From assembly GCA_000231825.2 (NCBI GenBank), contig JH720370.1, positions 261,672 through 325,671 on the forward strand: 64,000 nucleotides of DNA. Direction: 5' to 3'. The notes beneath the pieces were generated by a model. That model was not told where the DNA came from. It worked only from the letters and a program-made list of their open reading frames with translations, and made no database searches. This DNA is from Tetrahymena elliotti 4EA. Lineage: Eukaryota > Ciliophora > Oligohymenophorea > Hymenostomatida > Tetrahymenidae. Shown one piece after another: positions 49,001 through 61,569 of this stretch. The translations under genes and the position numbers were made by a program. The number at the start of each line of letters is the position of its first letter. The first letter of the stretch is position 1.

Positions 49001-52000
49001 TGCTAAAGCGGAACAGTTTGTAATTCATGCTATACTTCTCGTAGAGATATAAATAATAATTGTGCTTGTATTGGAGGTACAACAGAGGAAGCTGGATCTA
49101 TTTCTGGATAGGGATAATGTCTATGCCAAAGTAATCAATATTTTGATACTACTAGTAATACTTGTAAATTGTGTAGTGCAAGTTTTGGATCTACTTGTTT
49201 AACATGCTCATAAAGTGGATGTTTGACCTGTGATTAAACAAGTGGAGCATAATATATTAATTCATAAACAAAATTTTGTATATCTTGCAGTTAAACTTTT
49301 GGAGCTTCATGTTTATAATGCACAGAGACTGGATGTTTATCATGTGATCAAACTAATGGAGCATAATATATAGATTCATAAACTGGTGCTTGTAAATTAT
49401 GTAACTAGAATTTTGGAACTACTTGTTTATCATGCTCTCAAAGTGGATGCACTTAATGTGATGTAAAAGATGGAGCATAATACATTGATTCATAAACAAA
49501 ATCTTGCATTTTGTGTACCAAAACTTTTGGAAATACTTGTTTGTAATGTACATAAAATGAATGCACCAATTGTGATTCGACTAATGGAGCAAAATATTTT
49601 GATCCAAATACAAACACATGTAAATTATGCAATCAAAATTTTGGATCTACTTGCTTACAATGCTCAAAAAGCGGGTGCTCGAAGTGTGATGAATAAAATG
49701 GAGCATAATACATTGATTAATTAACATAATCTTGCTAATACTGCAATGCAAGTTATGGATCTTTCTGTTAATAATGCACAAGCGATGGTTGCACATAATG
49801 TGATTCCACAGGTGGAGCAAAATACTTTGATCCAAATACTAAGGTGTGTAAATTATGCAGCTAAGATTTTGGATCTACATGCTTATCTTGCTCAAAAAGC
49901 GGTTGCTCAACATGTGATTAAAGTTCTGAAGCATAGTATATTGATTCAAAGACTAACTCTTGTGTAGCTTGTTCAGCTACATATGGATCTGATTGTGAAT
50001 CTTGTAATTCCACTTAATGCACAAAATGTAGATTCGGATTCTACTTAAATGAATAGTAATATTACTTTAATTATTTTTAATAATTAAATTTATTTTTTTA
50101 AAATAGGAAAAATTAATGCCTTTTATGCAACTCAAATTGCAAGGATGGATGTTCAAGCTCTAATCAATGTACTTCCTGCTATACATAATATAGAGATCCC
50201 AGTTAATAATGTAACTGTGTTGATGGAAGACATAGTATCCCTGATCCAAATTAAAATGTTCGTTTACTATCATTCTCTAATTCAAGGTTTTTAAGTTCTA
50301 CTGATATATGTATTTGCAATTCTGATAGAGTTAAATTAGCTGATGGCTAATGTCAGTTATGCTCTTCTCTATTTGGAAGCTAATGCAACTCTTGCAATTT
50401 ACAAACTTGCTTAAATTGTATTAATGGTTCCTATCCTAATTAAACTGGTGTTTGCTAGTGTCCATCAGATTATTATCTAGACTAACCTTCATCTACTTGT
50501 ATACAATGTATTACTTAGTATTCCTAATACTGCAAATCTTGTAATAGCTCAACATGTCTTGACTGTGGCGATACAAATTCTTAATACATTTAAACAACTA
50601 AAGCTTGCTAATGCAAGGAAGGATTTTATGTATCATCCCGTGTTAATAATTCCTTTACTTGTTAGATATGTTCATAAAAGTATGGTAGTAATTGTACAAT
50701 TTGTAATGAAACGACATGCTAAAATTGTCAAAGTGGCTTTATGTATAATGCTAGTACTTAATAATGTGAATGCCCTACTGGATATACTGTTAAAGATAAT
50801 AAATGCTAATAATGCACAATATTATATAACAAATATTGTTCCTAGTGTGATGCCATCTAATGTAATACTTGTTCTTAATCAGAAAGAAATCCAGCTACTA
50901 ATTGTTCATGCAAAGAGGCTGAAGCTGTAGACTTAAATGATTAGTGCTATTTATGTTCTATCAATCTATCTACTCAAGCATCAGTTGCCCTTGCTACAAT
51001 AATGAATGCTAATGTTGTCTGTAATTTCTAAACCTAAAGCGATGTAGAACCACAATCAAATGCTATTTAAGGTTCAATTTCAATATATTTAGCTCTTTCG
51101 TATAACTTTGTAGACACATTAGGAGTAATTTAAAAGAATACAAATAATTATTTATTATCTAATTCTTTTAGCATCTAAAATTTTGTTCTACCACATGGAA
51201 ATCACAAGATTATTAGTAACTTTACTGCATTCGGAACATTAGCCTTTACCTAAATATCAACAATATCTATTAGCGTAAGTACAGTATATAGTAATATGTA
51301 ATAGCTTTACATCAACTATTTCTCCTTCAAAAGCCTTACTTCTAAACTTAATCCAGCATAAATCATTACCTATCTAGCTGAAATATTATAAATTAAAATA
51401 GTTTAAAGTGATAACATCTCAATTTAATAAAATAATTGCTCATCTATTTCATAAAATGGATCTATTTGCTCTTGCAAATCTGCTTCATCTTTTTTTGCTG
51501 ATTGTTCTGGAACAAATTCTTAATACTCTCAATTTTAAAAGATTATGTTATTATACTCCAGCTTTTTAAATGATAAAAGTTTAACTCTAACAAAATTACA
51601 GTAGATCTAATTCAATTACCTCATCCCTCTTGTGAATGAATAAATGGACTCTACATTCTTGAGCAAAGATTCTACCTAAGTTGATACCCTAGTCAACACT
51701 ATTTAGTAATAAACTAGTCAATTTAGTGATGTGACTAATCTTCCTTCTAATTTCAGTTAACAAGCTACTCAAGTTACTGAGCAAATATCTGGTTTACTAG
51801 ATTCTCCTTCTATTAGTTAAGAAAACACACAAAAGGCTATGAAAATTGTTACTTAAGTTCAGCAAGCTGCCCTATAAACAATAAATCCTTTTAACACACA
51901 AGTGAATAAACCCGATCCTATTCCATAAATATCTACTAACAATTTACTTTTAGATCAAAAGCTTGTTTAATGCTCAACATCTGATTTTACAGTATAAAAT

Positions 52001-53509
52001 ATTTAATATTTAGTAGGTGACTCCTTTAGTAGCTCTCAAAATAATAGATTTTTAGGTATTAATCCATAAATATCAAATCAACCAACACTATAAATTAGAA
52101 TTTTAGACTCATCTAAGTGTTAAGTGATTGCCACTGATTCATAAATAGATAAAAGCCAATACTACAACGGAATCAGCGCCTCAGTTTACAAAAGCAATCC
52201 TTACTAAAATGTATATGATCTACCATATAAAGAATAGAGATATTCATTTTTTACTACATAATTAAAATATTTTGATTCGTCAACTGAATAGAATAAAAAG
52301 AATAGAGTCTTAGACAGCACATCTCAGAATCTCAACTAAAATCAACTTTATTCATTAAACTTTAAGATAATCGATACTAATCCTTAAGATAATTCAACTA
52401 ATTTTAACTACACAATGTTCAAATGCATCTATCTTAATTAATCTTCTGAAAGTACTTTAAAATGGGCAAAGTGTGCATCCAGTTTTTTCTTAGCATAATC
52501 TAGAACTTTAGGATGTAACTGTCCAGTAGAATCTACTTATGTATATGATTATGATAACATATTTACAGATGATTCAACAAATGACTTAATAGAAGATGCT
52601 AAAAAGAAGCAGACCACCCTTATTATAATCGCTATTATTTTGGCAGCAGTTTTTATTTTATTAATAATACTTTATGCATTCATCTACAAACCTAAGCATA
52701 TTGTTTATGAGATAGCCCAGCTCGGTAAATAGTAAGAGCTGCTAGAATCAAATTAAGTAAAGATCAATGAAAAAATGCAAATTGTAAAAGCAAAAGATTT
52801 TTTTAATGAAGAAAATAAAAAATTTGGCAATATAATATCTGCTTAAAGCACTCCTCTAAACTAAATAATAGCACAATAAGCATAGTAATAGCTCAAAAAT
52901 AAGAATAACTATTCTCCAAATAACACTTAGAACTAACAGGCTCATAATTTTACAATTAATAGCAATAATAATAACAATCTAAATAATATTCAATATAGCT
53001 CTGCAAAATTCAATCAAAATCAGAAGTTTGATACATTTGGCAATAACTCAAGCTATTAATAAAATAAGAAAATAGGAAATTCTTTCTAGGACAACTAAGA
53101 AGTCTTGAATTCTCATAATCGTTCTCTCTAATTACACCCATCAATCTTTAACAATATAAACAAATTGAATACTTAACATTATAATTTAGCAGAAATACCA
53201 CTATCTTCTGTTAATGAAAGAAGAGAATATTTATAAACGTTTGAAAATAACTACACAGAAAGAATCCCATAAGATCAATAAAATTCAGAGAAAAAATTGG
53301 AAGAAATGTAAACACATAATTACTTAAGAACAAATGCAAACACTAACAGAGATATCCAGTCCAACGTCAAGCTTTAGGGATCTAATTCAGAAGAAAATAT
53401 AGAAGTAAGTAGTAAAATCCACTTTACAAGCTAAAATTTAAGTAAATAAGGTAGCAGTAGTTAAAGCTAGAAAAAAGACCTAAAAATTTAAGAGGAGAAA
53501 TTATAATGA
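46083..53509 (+). CDS. Giant cysteine-rich surface receptor with GPS-like motif
   Basis: Six exons (46083-46532, 46618-46828, 47738-48340, 48398-48902, 48964-50055, 50107-53509), 2087 residues. Signal peptide (MRWIYIYHLYELIVLVLIQL), a non-repetitive ectodomain, then a furin/growth-factor-receptor-type Cys-rich region. Inside it are about seven 38-residue repeats of the form C-K-L-C-x3-FG-S-T-C-L-x-C-x4-C-x2-C-D-x-(N/G)-G-A-Q-Y-I-D. Further Cys modules (NGYY, C-x2-C) follow. A Ser/Gln-rich beta region of about 550 residues ends with FKCIYLNQS...LKWAKC...LGCNCPVES, which has the Cys/Trp/Cys spacing of a GPS (GAIN) cleavage motif. Then come one span (TTLIIIAIILAAVFILLIIL, about residue 1790) and a 270-residue tail. 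REJ/polycystin or adhesion-receptor relatives are likely, but no multi-span region follows here. Confidence 0.75.
46829..47737 (+). other. Long intron of the receptor gene
   Basis: 909 nt, phase 1, from GTAAGATT to TTTTAATAG. AT-rich; no nested gene seen. Confidence 0.6.
49154..50050 (+). repeat. 114-bp in-frame coding repeats, about 7.5 copies
   Basis: Successive CxxC starts are 114 bp apart (e.g. 49277 and 49391), encoding 38-residue units. Units with KYFDPNT and units with QYIDSQT alternate in part, which suggests duplication in blocks or gene conversion. Silent changes are common, so the array is not brand new. Confidence 0.8.
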
Positions 53510-54262
53510 GCAAAAATTTATTTCAGCACTAAAAAAATATTTTTGATTAAAATTTTTGAAACAAACTGAAAAAAAAATTAATAAAAAGGAAAAGAGAAGC
53601 AAAATAAATAAATCAAAATATTTGGTTGTAAAATAACTTTGTTTTTAATTAAAAAATCATTTTTCAAATATATTATATTCAATTATATTAATAAAAATAG
53701 AATTATATTAACTAAAATACAATAATTTTATCATAAAAGTAAATTAAGTAAAATATATCTTTTTCTAAATGTATTACTAAACCTATCATTAATAAATTAA
53801 TTATTTTCTAAATTAATAAGTTTTCATTAGATATTCATATCTTTATTTTAATAATATTATTTTTTTTTTTCAACTTATAATTATGAAAAATAAATGAAAT
53901 CTACTAAGGTATGAAATATTAAAGTATGTATTTCCAAACAAATTAATGTATTAACTTTGATCAGATATTTATTTATTTTAACAAAAATATTAATTTTTTT
54001 ACTCAAACTTCATATTTTTAATAAAATCAATCCTTAAAATACATATTTTTTCTGTCAAATTTATTTTAAGAAAAACAAGGAAATAATTGATGTTTTTTGA
54101 TAAAAATAAAATTAATGGATAGAAAATAATAACATATTTATTAAATTTTATAACTAAAAATAAAAATAAGCCAGTAATTAAATGTATAAAATAATAAATA
54201 TTAGCTCAATAATTTAAAAGTTTTTATTTATAAAGTTTTTCTTAATTATCTATCTTTTTATT
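53510..54262. other. Convergent intergenic region
   Basis: 753 nt of AT-rich DNA between the ends of the receptor (+) and the acyl-CoA synthetase (-). Nothing recognised. Confidence 0.5.
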
Positions 54263-57081
54263 TCAAAGTTTAGGAGTTGGATTTACTGTAGCTTTCTTTT
54301 TCTTAAGTAGTCCATAACCTTCAACATCTTATTATATTTTAGGAATTACAGAGGCATCATCAATAGTAGGGGGGATCTTTTCAATTATTTCACCATCGAC
54401 GATTTTTTTAAGGGTTTATCTTAAAATCTTACCACTTCTAGTCTTTGGCAACTTGTCAACTAAAATACAATTATTAAAAGAAGCAACAGGTCCTTTTTTA
54501 TTTTTGTAAAATTTATTTTAAAATATTTCTTTAAAAATTAATAAAATTATTAAGATCTTTTTAAATTTAGATTGAAGATCGTAAATTATTTTTTTTAAAT
54601 TAATACTATTCTTAATTCAATTTTTATTAAATTTATCATGAAATTTTTTGAGAATTTGCAAATAATTATTTGTAAAATAGAAAATAATAGAAAAAATTTA
54701 AAAATAAATACCTATTTCTTTTCTAACAATACCTATACATTCCTTTTCGAATTCTTTTAAGTTGGTAATACCACTTTATTTAGCAACAACAAAACCTATT
54801 GGGATTTCACCCTTAAAGTCATCTACTTAAGCGACAACAGCAGCCTCTACAATATTTGGGTGCTTAAGAAGGGCTTCTTCCATAGCTGCAGTAGATAATC
54901 TATGTCCAGCTGTGTTAATGATATCATCTATTCTAGCCATTACATTTAAATATCCAGTTTCATCGAAGTAGCCACTATCACCAGCTAAGTAATAACCAGG
55001 AGAATCAGATAAATACTTTTAGATGAAGGCTTCATCGTTATTGTATAAGGTAAGCATAAATGAGGGTGGCATAGGAAGTTTAATGCAGATTCTTCCCAAT
55101 TTATTTGGTTCACGGATTTCCTTGTTATCCTAATCAAGAATGCGGACATCAAAACCAGGAGCAGGCTTGATAGCAGAACCAGGTTTTATTGGGTGGGTAT
55201 AAAGATTCTAATAATAATTAAAAAATAAGTTTTTTTAACAAAAAGTTATACTGTAATACCTTATAATTGCATGAAATAATCCAACCAGATTCAGTCTACC
55301 AATAATTATCATTGATCAAAACAGGTACATGCTTTTAAATCCATTCATATGTTGGAACATCACATCTTTCTCCAGCCATTGAAATTGCTTACAGAGAAGA
55401 AATATCGAACTTTTTAATCCAATCTCCATTCAAATCATCCCTAAAATAATTTTCAAAATTTTTAAATAAAAAATGTTTTCATAATTTTTTAAAATTAGCT
55501 TTAAACTTTAATATGAGGAAAATAAATTGCCTAAATTAAATTGTAAAAATGTGTAAGCTATTTTTTGTTTTTAGATAATTAATTAAATTAATATTGCTTA
55601 GAAAAATATCTTATTGTATTTAATAATATTATATCATATATCATAAGAATAATTAATTAAATTTCATACTTTCTTATAGCTCTGAGAGCAGTAGGAGCAG
55701 TATAAAGACCTTTTACTCTATACTTTTAGATGATTCTCCAGAATTAACCAGGGTCAGGAGTACCAGTAGGTTTACCTTCATAGAGGATAGTAGTAGCACC
55801 TTTATTTTTGTTTAATAAAAAGCAATTAATATATTTTATATATTTACTATTATTTTTCTGTTGAGTCAATTAAAAATTTTTGAACGCATATAATTGCATC
55901 ATGAAAAAGATTTATTATTTATGAACCTTTTTGCAGCTTACAAATTTTTTGATTAATTTTTTATCTTAATAAAATTGCTTTTATTAGATTTTTGATAAGA
56001 AAGTGAATAAATTTTCTATTCATAAATCAATAATGATACTTTTCGCTCATATAAAAATGGTAAAATTTTTAATTTGTATCATAAATATATTTAAAGACTT
56101 CCTTAAAGCTATTATATTCGCTATCCCTAATGCTTAAATTCTTATTTTATTTTATTTACCTCTAATAAGGGGCCCATAAACAATGAAGTGATGTCCTACA
56201 ACCCAACCTATATCACTACCAGAGAAATAGACATCTCCTTTATGGATATCCATGATATGTTACATAGTCCAAGAGGTAGCCACACAAGTACCAGCAGTAT
56301 CTCTGACTATACCCTTTGGTTATCCAGTAGTTCCAGAGGTATAAAGAATATACAAAGGATGATCCCCTTCAACAGGTACGCAATCAGCTCTTTCGGCAAA
56401 TAGCATAGATGAGTGATAATCGAAATCTCTACCAACCTTAATAGGAGCTGTCATTTTGTCACCTCTTTATAAGAGTAGGACCTTAATACCCTAAACTCCT
56501 GATAAATCAATAGCTTCATCCAAAATTGACTTGTAGTTGATGACTTTACCAGGTTCAAATCCATAAGATGCACCCAGAATCAAAGTAGGTTGAGAGTCTT
56601 AGATACGGCCTGCTAATTCTTTAGCAGCAAATCCACCAAAGACTACAGAATGAATAGCTCCTATTCTAGCACATGCAAGCATACCAAAGACAGCTTCAGG
56701 AACCATAGGCATATAAATGACTACTCTATCTCCCTTCTTAACACCTAATTTTCTATAAACACCAGCAAGTCTAGAGACGTTATCAAGTAACTCAGCCCAA
56801 GTGTAGGCCTTTTCTGTTCCTAAATACCCACAGACATACTAGATAGCTGTTTTGTTAGCAAGCTCTCCAACATGACGATCTATAGCATTATAGCACATAT
56901 TAACTCTACTGTCCTTAAACCAACGCCAAAAACCTGGATTAGGGTGAGATCTATCTAAAATAACATCAGGTTTCTTGTACCAGTCAACTAAATATGTCTA
57001 ATTTCTCCAATAATCTTCACGAGTTTCATCGTTAGTAGCTTAATCAAAAGCTATTTGGTAAGCATTTTTAGGGTGGCTCAT
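54263..57081 (-). CDS. ACSS3: Short-chain acyl-CoA synthetase, ACSS3/propionyl type
   Basis: Five exons (57081-56160, 55799-55670, 55440-55260, 55207-54712, 54492-54263), 652 residues, all phases agree. It activates a short-chain acid (propionate or acetate) to acyl-CoA through an acyl-AMP. AMP-binding motif YTSGTTGQPKG at residues 247-257, then VRDTAG and [17 protein letters not shown], the ACSS3/PrpE-like form rather than the classic acetyl-CoA synthetase one. Also present: YWQTESGW (A5), [23 protein letters not shown] (A7-A8 hinge) and [11 protein letters not shown] with the catalytic Lys at about 598. Full family length. The N-terminus ([15 protein letters not shown]) lacks an obvious presequence, so location is unclear. 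A TGA after PTPKL ends it. High third-position GC suggests strong expression. Confidence 0.92.
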
Positions 57082-59366
57082 CCTGTTAAGTAGAAAAAAA
57101 TGGTTAGAAACTAAAAAATATAATTGAGCAGAAAATAAATTTACTTATTTTGTTGGGTTTTATTTAAGTAATAGATAGGTTGCTATTTTTTTAATAAATG
57201 AAAGATTTGGTATCTTTATCTTTTAATATTATTATTATTAAATACAAGATTTTTGATATTGGTATTTATAAGTTAGAGTAATATGCAATAACCTTTTTGT
57301 TTTTAAGTGTAAATTACTCAATTTAAAAAATCAATAAAAAAGTCAATAAAATTAATAAAATTGAAATATTATGAGCTGTTTCTCTAATTAAAGAATTTTT
57401 CTAAATTCTTTAGAATTCTGAAAAGTGACGCAAAAATTATCTCAAATGAAGAAAAAAAATCTTCATAATATATTAAGTAATCACTTTTGAATTAAATCTG
57501 TCACACATATTATATATCATAGAAAACCTCTACAACATAATCAAATCTTAAAAATCTAGAACACTTCCAGCTCCTCAAATGAATCTTTACTAACATGTTA
57601 AATTTCTAAAATATAGGTATCCTTACTATCTAGAAATATTTAATTATTTGGAAAGAGCTTAAAACTTGAATATCAATTAGAGCCTTATTTTTGTTATCTT
57701 TAGCGTTTCAATTTCAATATTTCTCAATTTATGACTTAAATTATTAAATTTACAGCGAATTAATGATAATTAATCAATATTTTCATAATTTGAAAATTTG
57801 TTTTTTGCGAAAAACAAATTAAACTGTACTTTATCAGAAATAATGTTTAAAATAGATTTTGATTTTATTTTATTGTTTTCCAAACAAATCCAAACCCATC
57901 AAAATTTTAAGATGTCTAAAAAACAAAACATAAAAACAAATAAAAATTTATTTATTTCTACTACTAATATGAAATTTTGAGAAAATTGAGATTACTCATA
58001 AGATTTATTATCTCTAAATTTCATAAATACTTTAAAAATAAAAAAATTTAATTCTATAAGAAATATGTTGTTACAATAATATAATTTTTAAGTTAAAATA
58101 GAATTTAAAAATAATTCATCACAGGTATAGTAGTACTTGAATATATTACTTAGTTTTAAAAACTGAATAAATCATCATTTATTATCATATCCGAAAAGTT
58201 AAGAGTTTGATTTAAAAGCATCATAAATTTATTACAAAAATTTTATATTTCGTCATCTCAAATAAAAATCGCATAATTAAGATTTAATTTGAAAAATTAT
58301 GAACAAAAAAAAAGATGTTCTCAGCAATTCAAAATATTTAAAATATTGAAATAGGATTTATTAATAAATAAAGCATCCATTTTAAGCACATTATCTTTAC
58401 CTACTATCACTCAGTTAAAAAACATACTTTATCAAAGAGTTTTTCATTTTATTTCTACATAAATCTTATTTTATTTGTACTTTTTCTACATAATCATTCA
58501 GATTTTTTTACAGAAAAACCATGAAATTTTTTAAAAATTACAAATAAAAAAATTATAAAAAAAATATTTTCCAAATTAGTATCTATTGATTAGCAATAAA
58601 TTTAAACAAATAACTAAATAGATTTGAATTGTTTGATATTTATAACTAAGAAAATTAACTATATTTTTTGCCATTTTATATTTTTTTTAAAAAAGTTTAC
58701 AGGACTTAAATTAAAGTTCACAATAAAATTCATCAGAAATAAAAAAATTAATTAAAGAATGTGTAGATGAATATTTCTTAGAAAAATTAAAAATAGAAAC
58801 ATTTATTTTTTGTCAAACATTTTCAGTCATAATTTTAGCTTTAAATTAAAATGAAAGAAGTAGAGTTTTGTTTAGAAACTCAATGAAAAAGCTAGAAATG
58901 CATCTTTTTATAAACTTTTCTCAATCTTTAAAAATTATTTGATCTTTAGTCATCATGAAGAAGATGAATGAATAATTAAAGAATTTTTTTTTTGAAATTA
59001 GATTTTTTTTTTGAATAAAAAAATTTAAATAATTTTTAATTATGTACATTTCATTTCAAGAACGAGAAAAAATTTTATATATAGGTTTGTCGAAATTGAT
59101 ATATTTATAGTTTAAGAGTTTCAAATATTTGCTCTGCTTGATTTTAATATCCTCTTTAAACAATTCAGACAGTTTCTAAAATTTAAAAAATATTTTTTTT
59201 GTAAGTATATATAAAAGATTTATATAGTTAGGTTAAATTAATAGAAAAAAAAAAATCTATTTTGTTAGAAAATTTTTCCTTAAATTTAAGAAAATTTAGA
59301 GGATTTTAAATAAATTATTTAAATTAGTAAAAAAATTATTCAAAATAAAAATTGTCCAAAAAACCA
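57082..59366. other. Divergent intergenic region
   Basis: 2.3 kb of AT-rich DNA between the starts of the acyl-CoA synthetase (-) and the next gene (+). No gene, RNA or repeat seen on either strand. Confidence 0.5.
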
Positions 59367-61346
59367 ATGCAAAATTTGAGAAATTAAGATTATAATATCC
59401 CATTTGGATATTCTCTATCTAATTGCTAAGGAATCTGCTTAGATTTAGGCTGTAGTGATACTATGAGACTTATTCCTTCTGAGTAATGGAAATCTTAATT
59501 CAACAAATCTTAAAGTAAAGGATAATTTTTAGGTACTTAAACATGTTTTTTACCTCATAATCACTAATAAAATATAGCAAAAATAGAAGATATATTAGAA
59601 AAAAAATATGAAAATATAAAAAGTTTTCAAAGCAACCTTAAAAAACTTCAAGATTTCACAGAAATTCTTGTTTAGATCGAGAATTCTTTTACAAATATGA
59701 AATAGTTTAGTTAGTACAATTTTTAAGATTAGCAATTCCAAGTTTTTTGTACGAATTAGGCTCAAAAAATTTCAACTTTTTACTAATAATTAGAAACTAA
59801 TTATTTTTAAGAATAACTTAGAAATTTTTTGATTAAATATCAAGATAATAACTAATGCTACAAATAACTCAATCAAAATATTAATCAACTAATTTAAGAC
59901 TTTAATTTTATTGAAAAGCAAATATACTCTCCAATCGTTTCTTATTTATATAAAGGAATGTTGGTTAGAAATATGTCTGCTACAAGTTAGAATGTTTTTG
60001 AGTTTATAATTAAATTTAGTAACCAAACAATTTCACTCTTAAATGAAATTCTTAGAAAAATTATTTAGTCTCATGCAAATAAACTTGAAAATATCACATA
60101 TTTATCACTTGATTCTTTCTAATATTTCTAAATTATTGTTAGAATATTAAAAAAATATTTTATTAATTTTTTACAACCTAAAGATAAATAAAATATAATA
60201 GACTAACTAATTAAATACTCTAAGTATTTTTTTACAATATTGGATATGTAAAATGCTCTTATTTGCTTCAAAGATTCTCTTGAAATCAATTCTGAAATAA
60301 GCGATTTATATTTGCAACTAGCCAAAATCTTTAAAAAATAAGAAGACTTGAGCTCCATCTAGAAAGTTTTTTGCTTAGGGTTATACTATTTCCCCTAAAA
60401 AATTGCATTTTTATCTGGATTGCTTGAGAGTTGTGGAGTTGAAGATTAATAATAAGTTAATCTAATTAAAAATTATCAATTCCAAATAACTTAAAAAGAA
60501 AATAATAATGAATTTTTACTTTTAGCAAAACTTTTTGAATCAATCAATATGAAAATTTCCTCTTAGTTTTAGCTCTATTAAGAATCAAATAACATTTAAG
60601 AATTATTATCTGATCTAAGAACAGAGATTTTAGCTAAAAATATGAACTCTAAAAATTTAAACCCTATTAAAAAATTGTAAGTTATTTATGAATCTAAAAA
60701 AAATTCTGAAATATAAATTACTGAACCTTAAATTTCAAAACTCGAAAATATTCAAAAAAACTCTAGTTTATATGAATAATTTATTGATCTGATCACTCCT
60801 CAAGAAACTCACTCAAATGTTCCTACTTAACTATTAGCTAAAACCTTTAACCCGAGCATTTTAAATACTCCAAAAAATGATGAAATTTTGAGAAGCTAAA
60901 AAGAGCCAAATATTAAATAGAAAGTTCCCTAATACACCTATCCAGAAAATAAGTAAATTTTACAAAAATAATAAATGCAGAAAGAATAGAAAAAAGCTCT
61001 AAATATTTCATAAAAAAAAAAAATAATAAAAAAAGTAGCTTAAAGTCCTTCTGTTAAAAAACTAGAAGTCATAGAAATAATTTCTGATGATGATTTAAAT
61101 GAAGAGGAAGAATAAAAACAAAGTTTATTAAGCACTCAATCCTTAGGTAGTAATAATTTCTCTAAAGATTCTGAAACTGTTTAAAATATTAGCCAAAATG
61201 TTTTCAAAACAGTTAACTACCCAGAAAAAGTGAAAAATATTTAAAATTATTAAAATAAAAAATAAATTTCTCTCTTGAGTCGAAAAACTAAAGAAAATTC
61301 CCACATGATTAGTGTTTAGCAATATCTTTTTAATACTTTATATTGA
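59367..61346 (+). CDS. Unrecognised helical protein
   Basis: One exon, 659 residues, ATG at 59367, TGA 61344-61346. The first 70 residues hold Cys/His pairs (LSNCQGICLDLGC, TCFLPHNH) that could form a small zinc site. Residues about 75-200 are coiled coil. About 200-400 are helical hairpins of TPR/HAT character (SDLYLQLAKIFKKQEDL...). The last 200 residues are Lys/Gln/Ser-rich with an acidic IISDDDLNEEEE patch. The long A run at 61012-61023 is in frame (12 A), so there is no frameshift. Domain order Cys/His, coil, helices would fit a B-box/coiled-coil cytosolic protein, but nothing firm. Confidence 0.7.
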
Positions 61347-61569
61347 ACTCAATATTAATATTTTTTTGTAAACTAATTTTTGTTGTTAAACATAAAAAAT
61401 TTTTTAAATTTCAAAATAAAATTTCATAAAATAAGATAAAGGGTTTGGGATAATTTTATTACAAATGAATGTATTCAAATATATAAATTTTTATCTTTAT
61501 TTTACAAAAATAGAATAAATAAAATTTAATTTTGGTTTTATTTTTTATATATTGATTAAGTTAGAAAAA
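61347..61569. other. Short convergent spacer
   Basis: 223 nt between two stop codons, holding both 3' ends. No recognisable element. Confidence 0.5.

Noticed and set aside
49470..50930. Out-of-frame ORFs on both strands in the Cys-rich repeat region
   Set aside because: They are shadows of the repeated receptor coding frame.
61012..61023. Apparent frameshift at a run of 12 A in the gene at 59367
   Set aside because: Careful counting puts start, A run and stop in one frame; the suspected shift was a counting error.
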